From positions 1,426,001 to 1,490,000 of the forward strand of contig CAJQUN010000143.1 of NCBI GenBank assembly GCA_907163345.1: a stretch of DNA of 64,000 nucleotides. Direction: 5' to 3'. Made by a program: the position numbers and the translations under genes. Below the pieces are notes generated by a model. That model ran no database searches. It was not told where the DNA came from and saw nothing but the letters and a program-made list of their open reading frames with translations. Positions 35,899 to 46,902 of the stretch are shown piece by piece (the stretch's first letter is position 1; the number at the start of each line of letters is the position of its first letter). This DNA is from Haberlea rhodopensis. Its lineage: Eukaryota; Streptophyta; Magnoliopsida; Lamiales; Gesneriaceae.

Positions 35899-38835
35899 AT
35901 AGTGAATGTATTTTACTCATTATAGCAAACTATAAATTAATCCACAATCTTATCCTTCAACCAAACATCATATAACTTAAACATTATATTATTTTAAACC
36001 ATCTCATAATTTTAATCATTATCCTTACTCTATCACTCACCCCAAACGGTACCTAAGACTTGAAGATTAAATCTTCACATAACTAGAGAATTCTAATTCG
36101 ACTTTTCTCCTAAATTATAGATTGACTAATAATACAAATATTTGACTTAATATTTCCTACAATGTGCTATAATGTATATTATGCTTTTTTACCATTGCTT
36201 GTGAAGTTTTCTATGCTTAACATGGTTCGAAATAGACGATCTGCAATATTTTATGTGCGTAATGGGAGATACTTCTGAACTTGGATTTATATTTAATCAT
36301 TCTTTGATTGGAGATCTTATGGTTTTTTCCTTTGATTTTCATGCTTCTTCAGTTATCGCCGGATCATATATCCCTGTGTAGCATTGGAGCTTATTGTGTA
36401 TGTTGATGGTGAAAAGGACTTCTTGTGCCTTTGATTAGGCTTTGCTAAAATAGTCCTTGTACTCACATATTTGTAAATAATGCGTAGTCAAACAAGAGGG
36501 AAGAGGGAAAAAAGTATCCAAGGTAATGAAATGAGATTTCATGTCCTCATGTAAAATTGAGAACATTTCAAAAAGAAAGAAAGTGGAAAAGAAACAGCAA
36601 AAGTCGGGAAAAAAATCAAAGAATGAAAAGAAAAGAAAAGAAAAGAAAAAGAAAAAAGAAAGAAAAGTATGAAGAGAAAAATGAGAAAAAGAATTTAAGG
36701 GTTTCATGTTATTCTTAGGTAACTAGTTTTTACGCTGCGCGGCATGTCCTTTAGAGGTGATATTTATATAGTGACATGTGAATCTCCCTCTAGAGTCATG
36801 ATATTCGGAAGAAGGCAAATGCTTGTGCATTTGAAGAGTGAAGGCTGGTGATTGACATACTCAAGTTTTGACCAAGTTTAATTACTGAAGGAGCTGGTGG
36901 ACAAGATGTCTGAGATTTGATTGGATGTAGAGCCTGATGTGGTGAGGTGTCATTCTCTGATGTGGCATTTTTCTTCTTCGTCCCCATTTACTCGGATCAA
37001 TGTCCAAGAACTAATTTAAAATTGCTTTTTGTTTCTTCAACACTGTTCTTAAAAAAGTAAATCAAATGCTGTTATCAGTCATACTTGAGAAATAAAGCAG
37101 TATGCATAATATTGCTTCACTATTACCTTCCTGAAGCTTTTAATTCCTCGAAAGAATTTAAAGCTCGGTTTACATTACTTTTACTTTTAGCACAATATAT
37201 GTAGAATGAGTTTCAGTAATGTGTCTTCAGTTTTGTGCATGCGAAACATTTGATCCGGGGAAAGTGAAGGTGAACTGCATGGCTCACTTCTTCCCATACT
37301 GTTAGTACCTTAATTTGATTTAAGATTCTACCATGAAGAGGACTCGTGGTTGACTCAAAGCTCACTTCTTCCCATACTGTTAGTACCTTAATTTGATTTA
37401 AGATTATACCATGAAGATGACTCGTGGTTGACTCAAAGGTGAACCAAAAAAACTCAGATACTTCTCCAAAAATAATCCAAGTACCAGAAGATAATATGTT
37501 TTAAATAATTATGCAAGAATATATTTGAATTTGACTTGCGATTTGAAGTTAGTGTTACTGATTTAGTAGATGAGGTTTCTCTAAACGATTGATGAAAGAG
37601 ACTATGTAATGATTTCACTTGGCGTCACCTGCACCAGGCTTTGTGTGCAAACCCTCAAGTACTGTTAGTCCCGGACAAGAATTCATTGGAAGTATTTGGG
37701 ACACAAATATCACTAATTGGAAAATACTTCGTGTGCTTCATTTACATATGATAGTGCCTAGAGAATTGGAGGAATTACCCATTATTAATATTTCACAGAA
37801 AAAGTGTTTTACCGACATGATTGTTTTTTTTTTTTTCAGTTGAATATGATTAACATTGCATTTCGATTCCTGGAAGCGCTACGATATATGACTTTTAGCA
37901 AGCTCCTTTTAAATCTTTTAAGTACTGATTGGTTTCAGTGAAATATGAGCTGCAAATTATTTACTTGCTAATTTGTCTGCTTATGATGGCTGTTATTTTG
38001 AACTTGTGCTTGCATGGATAATTTTGGGTTTCCTGCAGTTTGTTAGGACTATAAATTCAGAGAATAGGCAATGATGGGAACAGTGTGTCGATGATCTAGT
38101 TTTCTGGCTTTGGTTATACTGCCTGTTGTTTGTATTAAATGTATGGTTGCTCTTTGCTTTACCTTTCTCTCATAGGAGCAAACTTTTGTGGAGATAAACG
38201 AGTTCACAAACTTTCGTGATACTTTTGTTGTTCTGACTTGCCATTTAATGAATCTTGCATCTTAGGTCGATTATGCATGTACTCCTGAGGAAGTTCAGCA
38301 GCATTTCCAAGCATGTGGAACTGTTAATCGTGTTACTATTTTGACCGATAAGTTTGGGCAGCCCAAGGGCTTTGCATACGTGGAGTTTGTCGAACAAGAA
38401 GCCATTCAAGAGGCTCTCCAGCTGAATGAATCTGAACTACATGGACGGCAATTGAAGGTCCGAGAATTTTCCTTGAAATGCATTTATTTTACAGATGATA
38501 TCCCTAATCTTCAGGAGGTTGTCTTAGTAATCATATTTGTGTTTTGGCTGTTATAACTCTTCAGTGTATTTTATATCTTATAAGGTAATGGCAAAAAGAA
38601 CTAATGTTCCTGGCATGAAACAATATCGTGGAAGGCGAGGCAATCCTGCACTTGCATATGGATCCAGAAGGCCCTATATACCCCCTTATTTCTATTCTCC
38701 CTATGGTTATGGGTGAGCTTTTTTTGTCCAATTCGATCATGTAATCTCAGTGGATATAACATATCTCTTGTTTTAAACATTTGCAGCAAGGTTCCAAGGT
38801 TCAGGAGACCAATGCGCTACATGCCGTATTATTGA
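21471..38835 (+). CDS. PABN: nuclear polyadenylate-binding protein (PABN / PABP2 type), 6 coding exons
   Basis: Binds poly(A) tails in the nucleus and supports poly(A) polymerase (family knowledge). Exons: 21471-21581, 21656-21758, 22692-22759, 38266-38457, 38585-38712, 38787-38835. All junctions are GT-AG, the phases agree, and the product is 216 aa, close to the family's usual length. The start MDEEEHEVYGGEIP is the family's conserved N-terminus; an in-frame ATG at 21408 is less likely. Residues 1-37 are acidic. Residues 38-72 form a Glu/Lys/Met coiled coil (LDEMKKRLKEMEEEAAALRE). The single RRM spans about 88-165, with RNP2 VFVGNVDY and RNP1 KGFAYVEF. The Arg/Tyr/Pro-rich tail ends RRPMRYMPYY. 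No disabling change is seen. Introns are 74, 933, 15506, 127 and 74 bp; the giant third intron cuts RNP2 between VFVGN and VDY. Confidence 0.93.
23040..24098 (-). pseudogene. LINE-1-type non-LTR retrotransposon remnant (endonuclease end and RT)
   Basis: In several minus-strand frames: the end of the endonuclease (RTLSDHCAIML, with the catalytic SDH motif) near 24080; the linker KLKLLKNKFKSWGKEVFG at about 23870-23935; the RT motif GPDGFNF followed by the region of WYVIKEDFMKF at about 23320-23400; and CVYNVLAKLRANRLSRVLDK then NRHLLDGVMI at about 23070-23215. Frameshifts and gaps separate these blocks. It is truncated at 24098 by a copia fragment. Old and inactive. Confidence 0.82.
24099..26006 (+). 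pseudogene. decayed Ty1/copia pol (integrase C-terminus, RT, RNase H)
   Basis: It opens inside the integrase C-terminal region (SKLDPRALKCIFLGYSPNEK, about 24117-24176; then DVTYFENEPFYP). The connection region to RT (VGCRWIFSVKHKADGSIE at about 24827-24880) follows. Next are FQLDVKNALLNGDL-type sequence near 25015-25055, LKKSLYGLKQSPRAW near 25124-25168 and the RT active site YVDDIVLTGN near 25268-25297. RNase H sequence ends at the PPT (GAGGGAAG, 25999-26006). Many stops and frameshifts. The 5' half, including gag and the integrase core, is missing, replaced by the LINE remnant. Confidence 0.87.
26007..26224 (+). mobile_element. 3' LTR of the decayed copia element
   Basis: 218 bp from TGTTAGATAA to CGCTACA, directly after the PPT-like GAGGGAAG. 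It has a TATA box (TATATATG at about 26148-26155). The LTR at 34798-34984 is related in layout. The right boundary is inferred from the terminal ACA. Confidence 0.7.
26614..29118 (-). mobile_element. 3' LTR of a decayed Ty3/gypsy element in PABN intron 3
   Basis: 2505 bp from TGTTAGGGCC to GGGACCTTACA. The partner copy at 32441-34182 shares its right 1.7 kb, ending GAGGCCTTACA. A (TA)n microsatellite of about 54 bp lies at 28934-28987 in this copy only. No CGATCGATCG array is present, unlike the chromoviruses outside the gene. No matching target duplication is seen at 26609-26613 and 34183-34187. Confidence 0.82.
28934..28987. repeat. (TA)n microsatellite
   Basis: Pure TA dinucleotide run of about 27 units inside the gypsy LTR. 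Confidence 0.97.
29119..32440 (-). pseudogene. decayed Ty3/gypsy internal region (pol, protease remnant)
   Basis: A pyrimidine-rich strip at 29119-29135 (PPT on the minus strand) adjoins the LTR. RT is recognisable at 31125-31346 on the minus strand (fingers region ending KGYICSSMSPCGALV, equivalent to KGYIRPSVSPWGAPV in intact copies). A protease/gag border is recognisable at 31607-31873 (RLTEDQVRKISYSVIASICF). The rest is riddled with stops. PBS, most of gag and about 740 bp of the 5' LTR are missing. Much older than elements A, D, E and I. Confidence 0.75.
32441..34182 (-). mobile_element. truncated 5' LTR of the decayed gypsy element
   Basis: Homologous to about 27350-29118 with many substitutions. 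The segment corresponding to 26614-27350 is deleted together with the adjacent PBS. It lacks the (TA)n run. Confidence 0.78.
34183..34797 (+). pseudogene. internally deleted Ty1/copia element (gag start fused to pol tail)
   Basis: The segment 34211-34350 encodes the N-terminal copia-type gag domain (ITAHHLNGRNYSQWAQSIK). After about 150 bp of unclear sequence and a minisatellite (34513-34660), the text resumes with the very end of copia pol (a remnant of the LADILTKAL region, then LEDLSSKL...IYDSA) and a PPT (GAGGGGGAG) at 34789-34797. Protease, integrase, RT and most of RNase H are absent. Probably a non-autonomous deletion derivative or recombination product. Confidence 0.75.
34513..34660. 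repeat. GCAGACGCAGACT minisatellite
   Basis: Four to five imperfect units of about 30-36 bp built on AGAGCAGACGCAGACT and CCAAAAGAAG, inside the deleted copia element. Confidence 0.85.
34798..34984 (+). mobile_element. 3' LTR of the deleted copia element
   Basis: 187 bp, TGTTGAATAA to CTTTCTACA, directly after the PPT, with a TATA-like CTATATAATA at about 34902-34911. Confidence 0.72.
35493..36161. mobile_element. probable solo copia-type LTR containing a MITE
   Basis: Termini TGTTGGAAAATAT and AATATTTCCTACA are near-inverted copies of each other. Removing the 433-bp MITE leaves about 230 bp. No internal domain or clear target duplication is seen, so the call rests on the termini. Confidence 0.55.
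35621..36053. mobile_element. MITE with TAA target duplication (PIF/Harbinger-Tourist type)
   Basis: Perfect 11-bp terminal inverted repeats, GGTACCGTTTG and CAAACGGTACC, are flanked by TAA on both sides (35618-35620 and 36054-36056). The 3-bp TAA/TTA duplication and AT-rich non-coding interior fit Tourist-like MITEs. A (TTA)n run lies inside (about 35868-35897). Confidence 0.85.
36162..38265. other. right end of PABN intron 3, no gene
   Basis: AT-rich sequence without coding remnants. Contents: an (AAAAG)n run at about 36624-36672 and a 78-bp tandem duplication (37282-37359 and 37360-37437). Confidence 0.6.
37282..37437. repeat. 78-bp tandem duplication
   Basis: Two adjacent copies differ at about two positions (GATTCTACC/GATTATACC, AGAGGA/AGATGA). 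Confidence 0.95.
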
Positions 38836-41263
38836 AACATCAAGTGCATGTCTAAATGCACTTCGGGAGATGGAGAAAAGTTATCCGGCGTACTTGACAT
38901 TCTATATTACTTCTACCGAGACATTGATATATTCTGTATTACTCCTGCTGAGACATTGAATGTTGGCGGTATGAAGTATTTGTTCTAGACATCTCCAGAT
39001 CATGCTGTGAAATGCCATCTATTGAATACATTTAGCTGTTTCGTTGGTCATGTCTGCTATCAACTACAATTTTCGAAATCACTATCGTTTATCGATGTAA
39101 GACGAATGTTGTGTTTACGCTTATGACTTGGTTTATGTTTGAGATTCAACCCATTATCTAAGTCAAGTTTCATATTTCAGTGTGGTATTGAAATGAGTTT
39201 ATGTTGATCAGATTTTTCTAACCGACTTAGTCTCCATTCTCCAATCTAATTCCATTTATTTTTGTAAAATTAATACACGCCAATCTGACTCGAACCTAGA
39301 AACTAAATCATGGAAAAGCAACCATACCACCATCGGGTTCACTGGTTGACTACAATCTTTCCCGTCCACTGGTTTTTTCTCTCTTAACTTTTTACTGGGA
39401 AATGCTATTAGTTAGTTGCACCATCATTTTCGACCATCACGAAATAATTACCAAGTTGAAAATCTGAAGCAGTGTAGGACTAGTCTGCTGCAGATAGGTT
39501 GTGTTCACCAGCATGCCGTTTAGACTCAGGTGCGGACCTAGGATTTGTGTTTGTGAAGTGCCCCAACCCCATGAACACACATGAACAACTCAGAATTTTA
39601 AATAAAAAGGACAAGTTGACGAATGTTGTACTTGCATGTTTTGAGCCTTTTTTAGACTATTTTTAAAAACTTGATCGGATTATCACATTGGAACAAATAT
39701 TAAAATGACTTCATAAATATTAAATGTTGGGTTGAGGTTCATGTGGAGTGGCAATTTCTTTTCTTCCACCTCTTTGACTTGACTTCATTATTCACAGAAT
39801 ATCAAGTATGTTTTGATAATGTTTCCGAAGGCTTTTTCATCCCATTTTCAGGATATTAAGAGGCCCATGATTGCTTAAATATTTTAGAAGTATTAATTAA
39901 AAATATAACAATATGAATTTTAAATTAAGAATTAAATACAACTACCCTAAATATAGTGAAAATATTTTAAAATTGCATAAATACTATTTTTAATTGTATT
40001 TAAATATTTGCACTCAAAATTATAGACCTAAAACAAATTTTAAACTTGAAGAAAATGTTTAAGATATGGATGTGCACTTGTTTCTACATGTACGCAATCA
40101 CCCATAATTTTGATAAAAAATAAAAAATCGAATGACATTCAAAAAATATTTTTCAATTTAAATAATTAAAAAAATAGTTAATTTATGAATAAACTTAAAC
40201 TTTTCTAATAAAATTATATAACATTTCAATAATTACTTTATTAAATGAGAAACGTAATCGAAAATAATACGTTCACCAATGGGTATTTTCGTATGAAAAT
40301 TTGGTGGTTTAGATTTATGCGAAATTTTTTATGGAGGTATTTTTAAATATTAAATTTAGTGGTTGGTTTTGTTTATAAATTTCTATTATTTTGCTTTTCT
40401 GAAAAATTATTTACTTGTGAGTCGTGCTTGAATCGATGTAAGACTCATGGGACATGACACGTTGATAGAATTTTTATCCTTTTTCATCAGGAGAAAGGAG
40501 AATTGTAGGACTCAAACTTGAGTCATCTTAATTATTGGGAGGGTGATAACCAATAAGCTAAAGTCTTGATGTGGTTAGTTGATAGAATTACTTTTACATA
40601 AGAAAATATTGTTTCAAGTATTCTAATTTTTGTATAAATTGTAGTTTACTTCCGTATAAATTATAATTTAATGGATTTTCCACCCATCAAATTAATGATA
40701 AACTCACATAAAATTTGTAAACTCAAACTTGAGTTTATCATCAGTCTCTATGTCAGGGAGATGTTGGTTTAACTACGAAAATGCTCTTACTTTTTCACAT
40801 GTTTGGCCCATGAGCTTCTCACCCAAATTTTAGCTCGAATATACACTTGCTATAACAACTTGAGTTTGTCATCAGTCCCTCGAGTTCTCTGACGCTACCC
40901 TGACACCTGTTTCCACAGAAACTGCCCCCACACGGGATGATCATACCAATAAACAGGCAAACAACAAACACAATTAAATATAACTTGTGCAATACAAAGT
41001 TATAATTGATAATGAGTTACTCCCTGAGTAATCCACAAAGCGTAGAATACTTTCTACTATCATTAGCTCGAATATACACCTGCTATAACAACACATCTTA
41101 CCAAAAATGCTACGATCTCATACACGTCTATCCGTGACAGTAAATTACCACGTCATCAGTATCACACTGGTTGATATCTCATAATCCCTGCATATAACGC
41201 TCGACAACAATAATGCAGTAATATCTCATCAAATCAATCGATACACAATAGTATATATATAAC

Positions 41264-41345
<82 letters not shown>

Positions 41346-41507
41346 TACGGCCCTCAATGGCAATCCAATTCACATCAAACTCATCGCCCTCAATTGGAGG
41401 TACAACTCATACATATCTCATCGCCCACAAATTGACGGCATAAATCACGGACTCAAGTGGTGACTCACATGTATGTAGCAGTTTGCTCCTTTCGGACTCA
41501 AGAGGTG
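38836..41507. other. PABN 3' UTR and gene-free spacer
   Basis: The first few hundred bases after the stop are presumably 3' UTR (the end cannot be placed). The rest is AT-rich with no coding or LTR structure that I can support. A compound (CA)n(TA)n microsatellite is at 41264-41340. Element D starts at 41508. Confidence 0.6.
41264..41340. repeat. (CA)n(TA)n microsatellite
   Basis: About 8 CA units followed by about 30 AT units. Confidence 0.97.
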
Positions 41508-43821
41508 TGTGAGACCCCGTTATCTAATCAAGATACTAAGGTGCAATTAAGAGAACTGATCATTCATGTGTATATATCAGAGTAATAAGTCGTGTTGATT
41601 AACCTGAGCTTAAGAGATTACAGTACCAAAAGTTTAAAAGGAATTTCACATAATCCTACAAAAGTACTACATTATAGTCTTACTCTACTTCTTGTAGAAG
41701 CTATACAAAAGAATTCTCTAACATGCTAATCCTGTAGCACTCCTTACAGCTCAGCATTTCAACCCCGACCCTGGTTCTCATCATCAAAAGCACCTACAAA
41801 GACAACCCCCATCACATGAGCATATCATAATTCATATTCAACATAATATGAATGTATGGCGTAAATGCATATTCATAAATACAAAACACTTCCTGTATTC
41901 CCATCGCATTTACAACGCCTATTGGTTGTCCCTGTACCATAATTCATAATCAAAACACTATATGAACATATGGCTTCATAAATAAATGTCATAACATATC
42001 ATCACTTTTTTCTTGAGTCAGTCATCATCAGTTATTTTAATGCTTCTTCGCTTCATAATCTCAAAACAAGCGGTATCTCATCCTCGCTTCTTCATACAAG
42101 CGGTATCTCATCCTCGCTTAGTATGGTATACCCCGCCTCCATGTCCAAGCGAGCCTCCCCCCTCCCGCTCCACATATTTAGCGGTAAAGCGTAAGCACTA
42201 AAATCTTCACTGTGATCACCCTGACTCGTGGAATACACCTCTGTTATTCCACATCACAATATGCAATCACAATGCATAATAACATGTATCAAACTCTTAA
42301 TGCATCACATTGCATTCATCATGTGTCAAATAGACAAACATAAAGTACATGTTACCGTTGGGATGCCCGTACGTCGCTCACGTACCTTTCCAAAATGTGG
42401 TGTGTTGTAGGACTCTATCCCCTACGCTGTGTAGCTATCTGTGAAGGCTCTACACCAGTGTACAACACAATATTAGATGTCTTATCATAATCCAATACCA
42501 AATTTAAACAAATTCCACATTTAAAAAAAAAATCAGGCACTACCGATCGATCGGCCCTCATCACCGATCGATCAGTGATCACTTCGAATTTAATAAAAAA
42601 GCTACGGCTTTTGCCGATCGATCGATGTTCTTTACCGATCGATCGGTCGCTCTGTTTCAGTGCGATTTTTCCAGAATTCTCTAACACTGATTTTCATACC
42701 CTTCGATCTAGCATGCAAGACATACAACATGCCTAACCCAACATGCTAGCAGCTACAAGACACTACCCTGAGTGTATTCATAACAAATTCATACCCCAAA
42801 CTCAAACCCACATGCATTAAAAATACCCATTTACATCAGTACTCAACCTTCCTTTCCGGAAACAGGGTAACATATTTCATTTCCAGATTTCTTGAGCACC
42901 TCATTTCATGCTATTAAAGCTACAACATATAACATAAAACATGCTCGAACAAAAATGCCACGGGCTTTACAAAACTACCATGCATGTACTCAAATCAAAG
43001 GTTTACCAAAAACCTAGCTAACATGCATGATAACACCTTCACAACATCACTCCCATCACATATTTTTCCAGAAAAACAGGGCATACACCTTACCCAGATT
43101 TTCGAACACCATATTTTACATGTTTAAATCCTTCACATAAAACATATAACATGCTCAAGGAAAAATACTGGATGCTTCATAACAACACCATGTAAGCATT
43201 TAAATCGAAGGTTTTAAGAAACCTAAGCTAACATGCCATTTTCACACCACTTAAAAACAAGAACTTAATCAATCTTAAATAAAAAACAGAGCATGGTTTC
43301 TCACCCTACTTTGCTCCGATTTTTGAGAGGCTTCCAAGCAATGAAAATGGAAGGGCTCCACACGATTTTGCTCAGCAGATGCTGGAGGTTATTTGGGAGA
43401 GAAAGGTCGAGATTTGGAATGGAGGAGAAGGGTTGAATGATTGTGCCAAGTGGGGTGGAAAGTCAGCCTTACTCAGCTGATTGGTATGGGTTTGGGGGGG
43501 GGGGGGGGTTGGTTGGGTGTTGGGTGGTATGATGTGTTATGTTTTGGTCCCGATATTTAGCACGATGTATTAAAATATCCTCACATGATATTTATAGTAT
43601 ATTCTCAATAAAATACTTTAATTCCCATTTAAACATGCTTCACCAAAACAAATAACACACACCCCAAATAAACATGCCACAACCCCAAAATCCCAACATA
43701 TATCACATGCACCCTGAAATGCCTCTCCCCAATAATATAAATTCAACCCATGAATTAACACCAAAATCATCATAATTTAAATAAATGATTAAAATCACAT
43801 AATCATTTCGGGGATATCACA
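41508..43821 (-). mobile_element. element D 3' LTR
   Basis: 2314 bp from TGTGAGACCCC to GATATCACA, followed by a PPT (minus strand ...AGTAGGGGAGTAT, 43822-43834). Same family as LTRs E and F. AGCGG stem-loops lie at about 42060-42185, GTACGT hairpin at 42369-42385 and four CGATCGATCG sites at 42542-42647. D's 5' LTR lies beyond the right edge. Confidence 0.9.
42542..42647. repeat. CGATCGATCG palindrome array, element D LTR
   Basis: Four sites in the form CCGATCGATCGG, one decayed (CGATCGATCA) and one extended by an extra ATCG. Confidence 0.93.
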
Positions 43822-43892
43822 ATACTCCCCTACTTATAAGATTTCGCCCTCGAAATCAGCATGCACTTGCCCAATATAAAATAAAACATAAA

Positions 43893-45033
43893 TCACATAC
43901 CAGAAAACAGTTCTGGATAGTGCTGCACCATGTGTCGCTCTGTCTCCCATGTGGCCTCCTCGACACCCCTACGATCCCACTGAACCTTGACCATAGGAAT
44001 AACTTTGTTTCGAAGCCTGCGGTCTGCCCTATCCAAAATCCTGATAGGCCGCTCCACATAGGAAACATCGGACTCAAACTGCACCTCGTACTTACTCAGC
44101 ATAGACACATGGAATACATCGTGTATACCAGACAGAGAGGGCGGTAAAGCTAACCGGTAAGCCAGAGTACCAACACGCTGCAAGATCTCGTACGACCCTA
44201 CATATCTTGGGATAACTTTCCCCGCATCCCAAACCGTACCACACCTCTGAAAGGTGAGATCTTCAGAAAGACTCTGTCGCCCAACTGAAACTCCAACGGT
44301 CTTCGCCGCTGATTGGCATACGCTGCCTGTCTTTCTTTAGCTGCCTTCATCTTTCTCTTGATAACCTTTCCTTTTCTTCCTTATCCTGGACCAACTCTGG
44401 TCCTCCGACCGATTTACGGCCCACATCATCCCAACACAAAGGCGACCTGCAACGCCTGCCATATAGGGCTTCAAATGGAGCCATCTGTATGCTAGCTTGG
44501 TAACTGTTATTATAAGAAAATTCCACCAAGGCTACCGAGTCCTGCCTAGAAGTGTCGAACTCCAGCACACAAGCCCTCAACATATCTTCGAGCGTCTGTA
44601 TCGTACGCTCGGTCTGTCCGTCCGTCTGGGGATGATATGCTGTGCTCAACCTTAACTCTGTACCTAGAGCTGACTGAAGACCTTCCCAGAAGTGAGATGT
44701 AAACCGCGGATCTCGATCAGACACAATCGAAACAGGGATCCCATGCAGTCTCACCACATCTCTAACATATAAGTGTGCCATCCTCAAGTACGTGAAGGTC
44801 ATACAGTAGGGAATGAAATGAGCACTCTTAGTCAATCTGTCGACGACTACCCATATAGCATCAAAACTCAAAACAGTCCTCGGTAAGTGGGTCACGAAAT
44901 CCATAGACACGTGCTGCCACTTCCACTCGGGTATCTCCAAACTCCTTAGCTCACCATCGGGCATCTGCCTCTCAGCCTTCACCTGCTGACAAATCAAACA
45001 GCGCTTGACGAATGAAGTAACATCCTGTTTCAT
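43893..45033 (-). pseudogene. element D integrase and chromodomain (broken)
   Basis: The frame 45033-44347 covers the zinc-binding end (CLICQQVKAE), MDFVTHLPRT, SDRDPRFTSHFW and TDGQTERTIQTLEDM (the complete DDE set). Frameshifts near 44370 and 44200 precede the C-terminal frame 44183-43893 with the chromodomain (RILDRADRRLRNK, KVQWDRRG, ATWETE). The region is in frame with RT apart from a stop at 45036-45034 (TGA where relatives have Arg, so a C-to-T change). Confidence 0.9.
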
Positions 45034-46902
45034 TCACCTCCACCAGAATTGGCTGCATAAATCCTTATACATCTTATTCCCGCCCGGGTGGATACTCATC
45101 ATGCTGCAATGAGCTCGCTGTAATATACCCTGCCGTAACTCGGGTGTATCTGGAACCACCCATCTGTCGCCAAGCCTCAGAGAACCATCCTCAGCCACTC
45201 TGAATCTCGATGGCTGACCTGAATGGACCACTGACATCCATCTCTGAACTTCTGCGTCGGTCCCCTGAGCCTTCCGGATGTGTTCATAAATGATTGGCTC
45301 ATCTAGCAAGGTCAATACCTGTACTGGTGAAGTAGATACGTCATAATCAAATCTCAAATGGCAGTAGGAGCCCAACATAGCTGATAGACACATGGCATCC
45401 TCTGCTGTGCTCCTCACCTTCCGACTCAAAGCGTCGGCTGTCATATTTGCTTTCCCGGGATGGTATTCGATTTCACAGTCATAGTCCTTCAGCAGATCCA
45501 TCCATCTTCTCTGTCTCATATTCAGCTCAGCCTGTGTAAACAATAACTTCAGGCTCTTGTGATCAGTGAAGATGGTAAATGAGGTACCATATAAGTAGTG
45601 TCGCCATATCTTCAAGGCGAACACTATAGCTGCTAACTCCAGATCATGGACTGGATACCTCGTCTCGTGTGGCTTCAACTGTCTCGAAGCATAAGCCACT
45701 ACATGTCTGTCCTGCATCAGTACGCATCCTAGGCCTTGTAGCGATGCGTCAGTATAAAGAACAAATCCTTTGTTCTCCCTGGGAATCACCAAAACTGGTG
45801 CAGTAGTCAGTCGGTGCTTTAATTCCCGAAAACTCTGCTCACAAGCCTCTGACCAACAGAATGGGACTCCCTTCTGAGTCAGCTGTGTAAGTGGCTTGGC
45901 GATCTTTAAGAAACCCTCGACGAAACGTCGATAATAGCCAGCCAACCCAAGAAAACTCCGAATCTCACCGACTGAAGTAGGGGCGGACCAATCCATAACT
46001 GCCTCAATCTTCCTGGGATCTACTGATATCCCCTCTCGAGAGATAATGTGACCCAAGAATGATACACTGCTCAGCCAAAACTCACACTTGCTGAGTTTGG
46101 CGTACAACTGGTGATCTCTGAGAATCTGTAGTACTGTCCTCAAATGATCGGCATGTTCCTCCTCACTCCTTGAGTAGACAAGGATGTCATCAATGAATAC
46201 GATCACGAAGTGATCGAGGTATTCTTGAAATACTCTGTTCATCAAACTCATAAAAACTGCAGGTGCATTCGTCACACCAAAAGGCATCACCAAGAACTCA
46301 TAGTGTCCATACCGAGTTCTAAAAGCTGTCTTCTGGACATTATCAGCTCTAACCCGCACCTGGTGATAGCCTGACCTCAAATATATCTTTGAGTAAACCT
46401 CTGTACCCTGAAGCTGATCGAACAGATCATCAATCCTCGGAAGTGGATATGTGTTCTTCACTGTGGCCTTGTTCAGTTGCCTGTAGTCAATGCACAGACG
46501 CATTGAACCATCCTTCTTCTTTACGAACAAAACTGGTGCACCCCAAGGCGATACACTAGGACGAATGTATCTCTTGTCGAGGAGCTCCTGTAACTGTACT
46601 TTCAGATCTCTCAGCTCTGCCGGTGCCATCCTATATGGGGCACGAGAAATGGCTGATGTCCCCGGCAGTAGCTCAATGGCAAACTCCACATCTCTGATCG
46701 GCGGAAACCCTGGAATCTCATCCGGGAATACATCAATGAACTCCGCCACAACCGGAATGTCCTCGGCTCTCACTTCCTTCTCTTCTGATGCATCCACGGC
46801 ATAAATAAGGTAGCCCGTGTGGCCGCGTTCCAATAACCGTGACATCTTAACCGCAGAGATACTGGAATCTTTGGACGAGAGCCGTCCCCATAAAAGGTCC
46901 AC
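45034..46902 (-). pseudogene. element D reverse transcriptase - RNase H - integrase start
   Basis: The largest open frame in the window (622 codons). Landmarks: LLERGHTGYLIYAVD (the site where element A has its stop), RT LFVKKKDGSMRLCIDYRQLN and active site FIDDILVYS, RNase H YTDAS / LELAA / TDHKS / ADALSR, and the integrase zinc-finger start ending CSQFWWR at the TGA. One palm residue differs (YSKIYLRSG instead of YSKIDLRSG): this Asp is the first catalytic aspartate of the palm, so the enzyme would be dead even without the stop. Confidence 0.92.

Larger units (their letters stand above)
22760..38265 (+). other. giant intron 3 of PABN, filled with transposon debris
   Basis: 15.5 kb between donor GTGAGT (22760) and an acceptor ending CTTAG (38265). 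It contains a LINE remnant, copia fragments, a decayed gypsy element with LTRs, a solo LTR with a MITE, and microsatellites. The stretches 22760-23039, 26225-26613 and 34985-35492 hold nothing I recognise. Confidence 0.88.

Noticed and set aside
36435..36707. 90-codon minus-strand ORF with Phe-rich sequence
   Set aside because: Complement of the (AAAAG)n purine run.
43497..43510. G-run (GGGGGGGG) in LTR D as a G-quadruplex regulator; C-run at about 50880-50897 in S
   Set aside because: Homopolymer runs at variable length between LTR copies. No regular G-tract spacing is visible.
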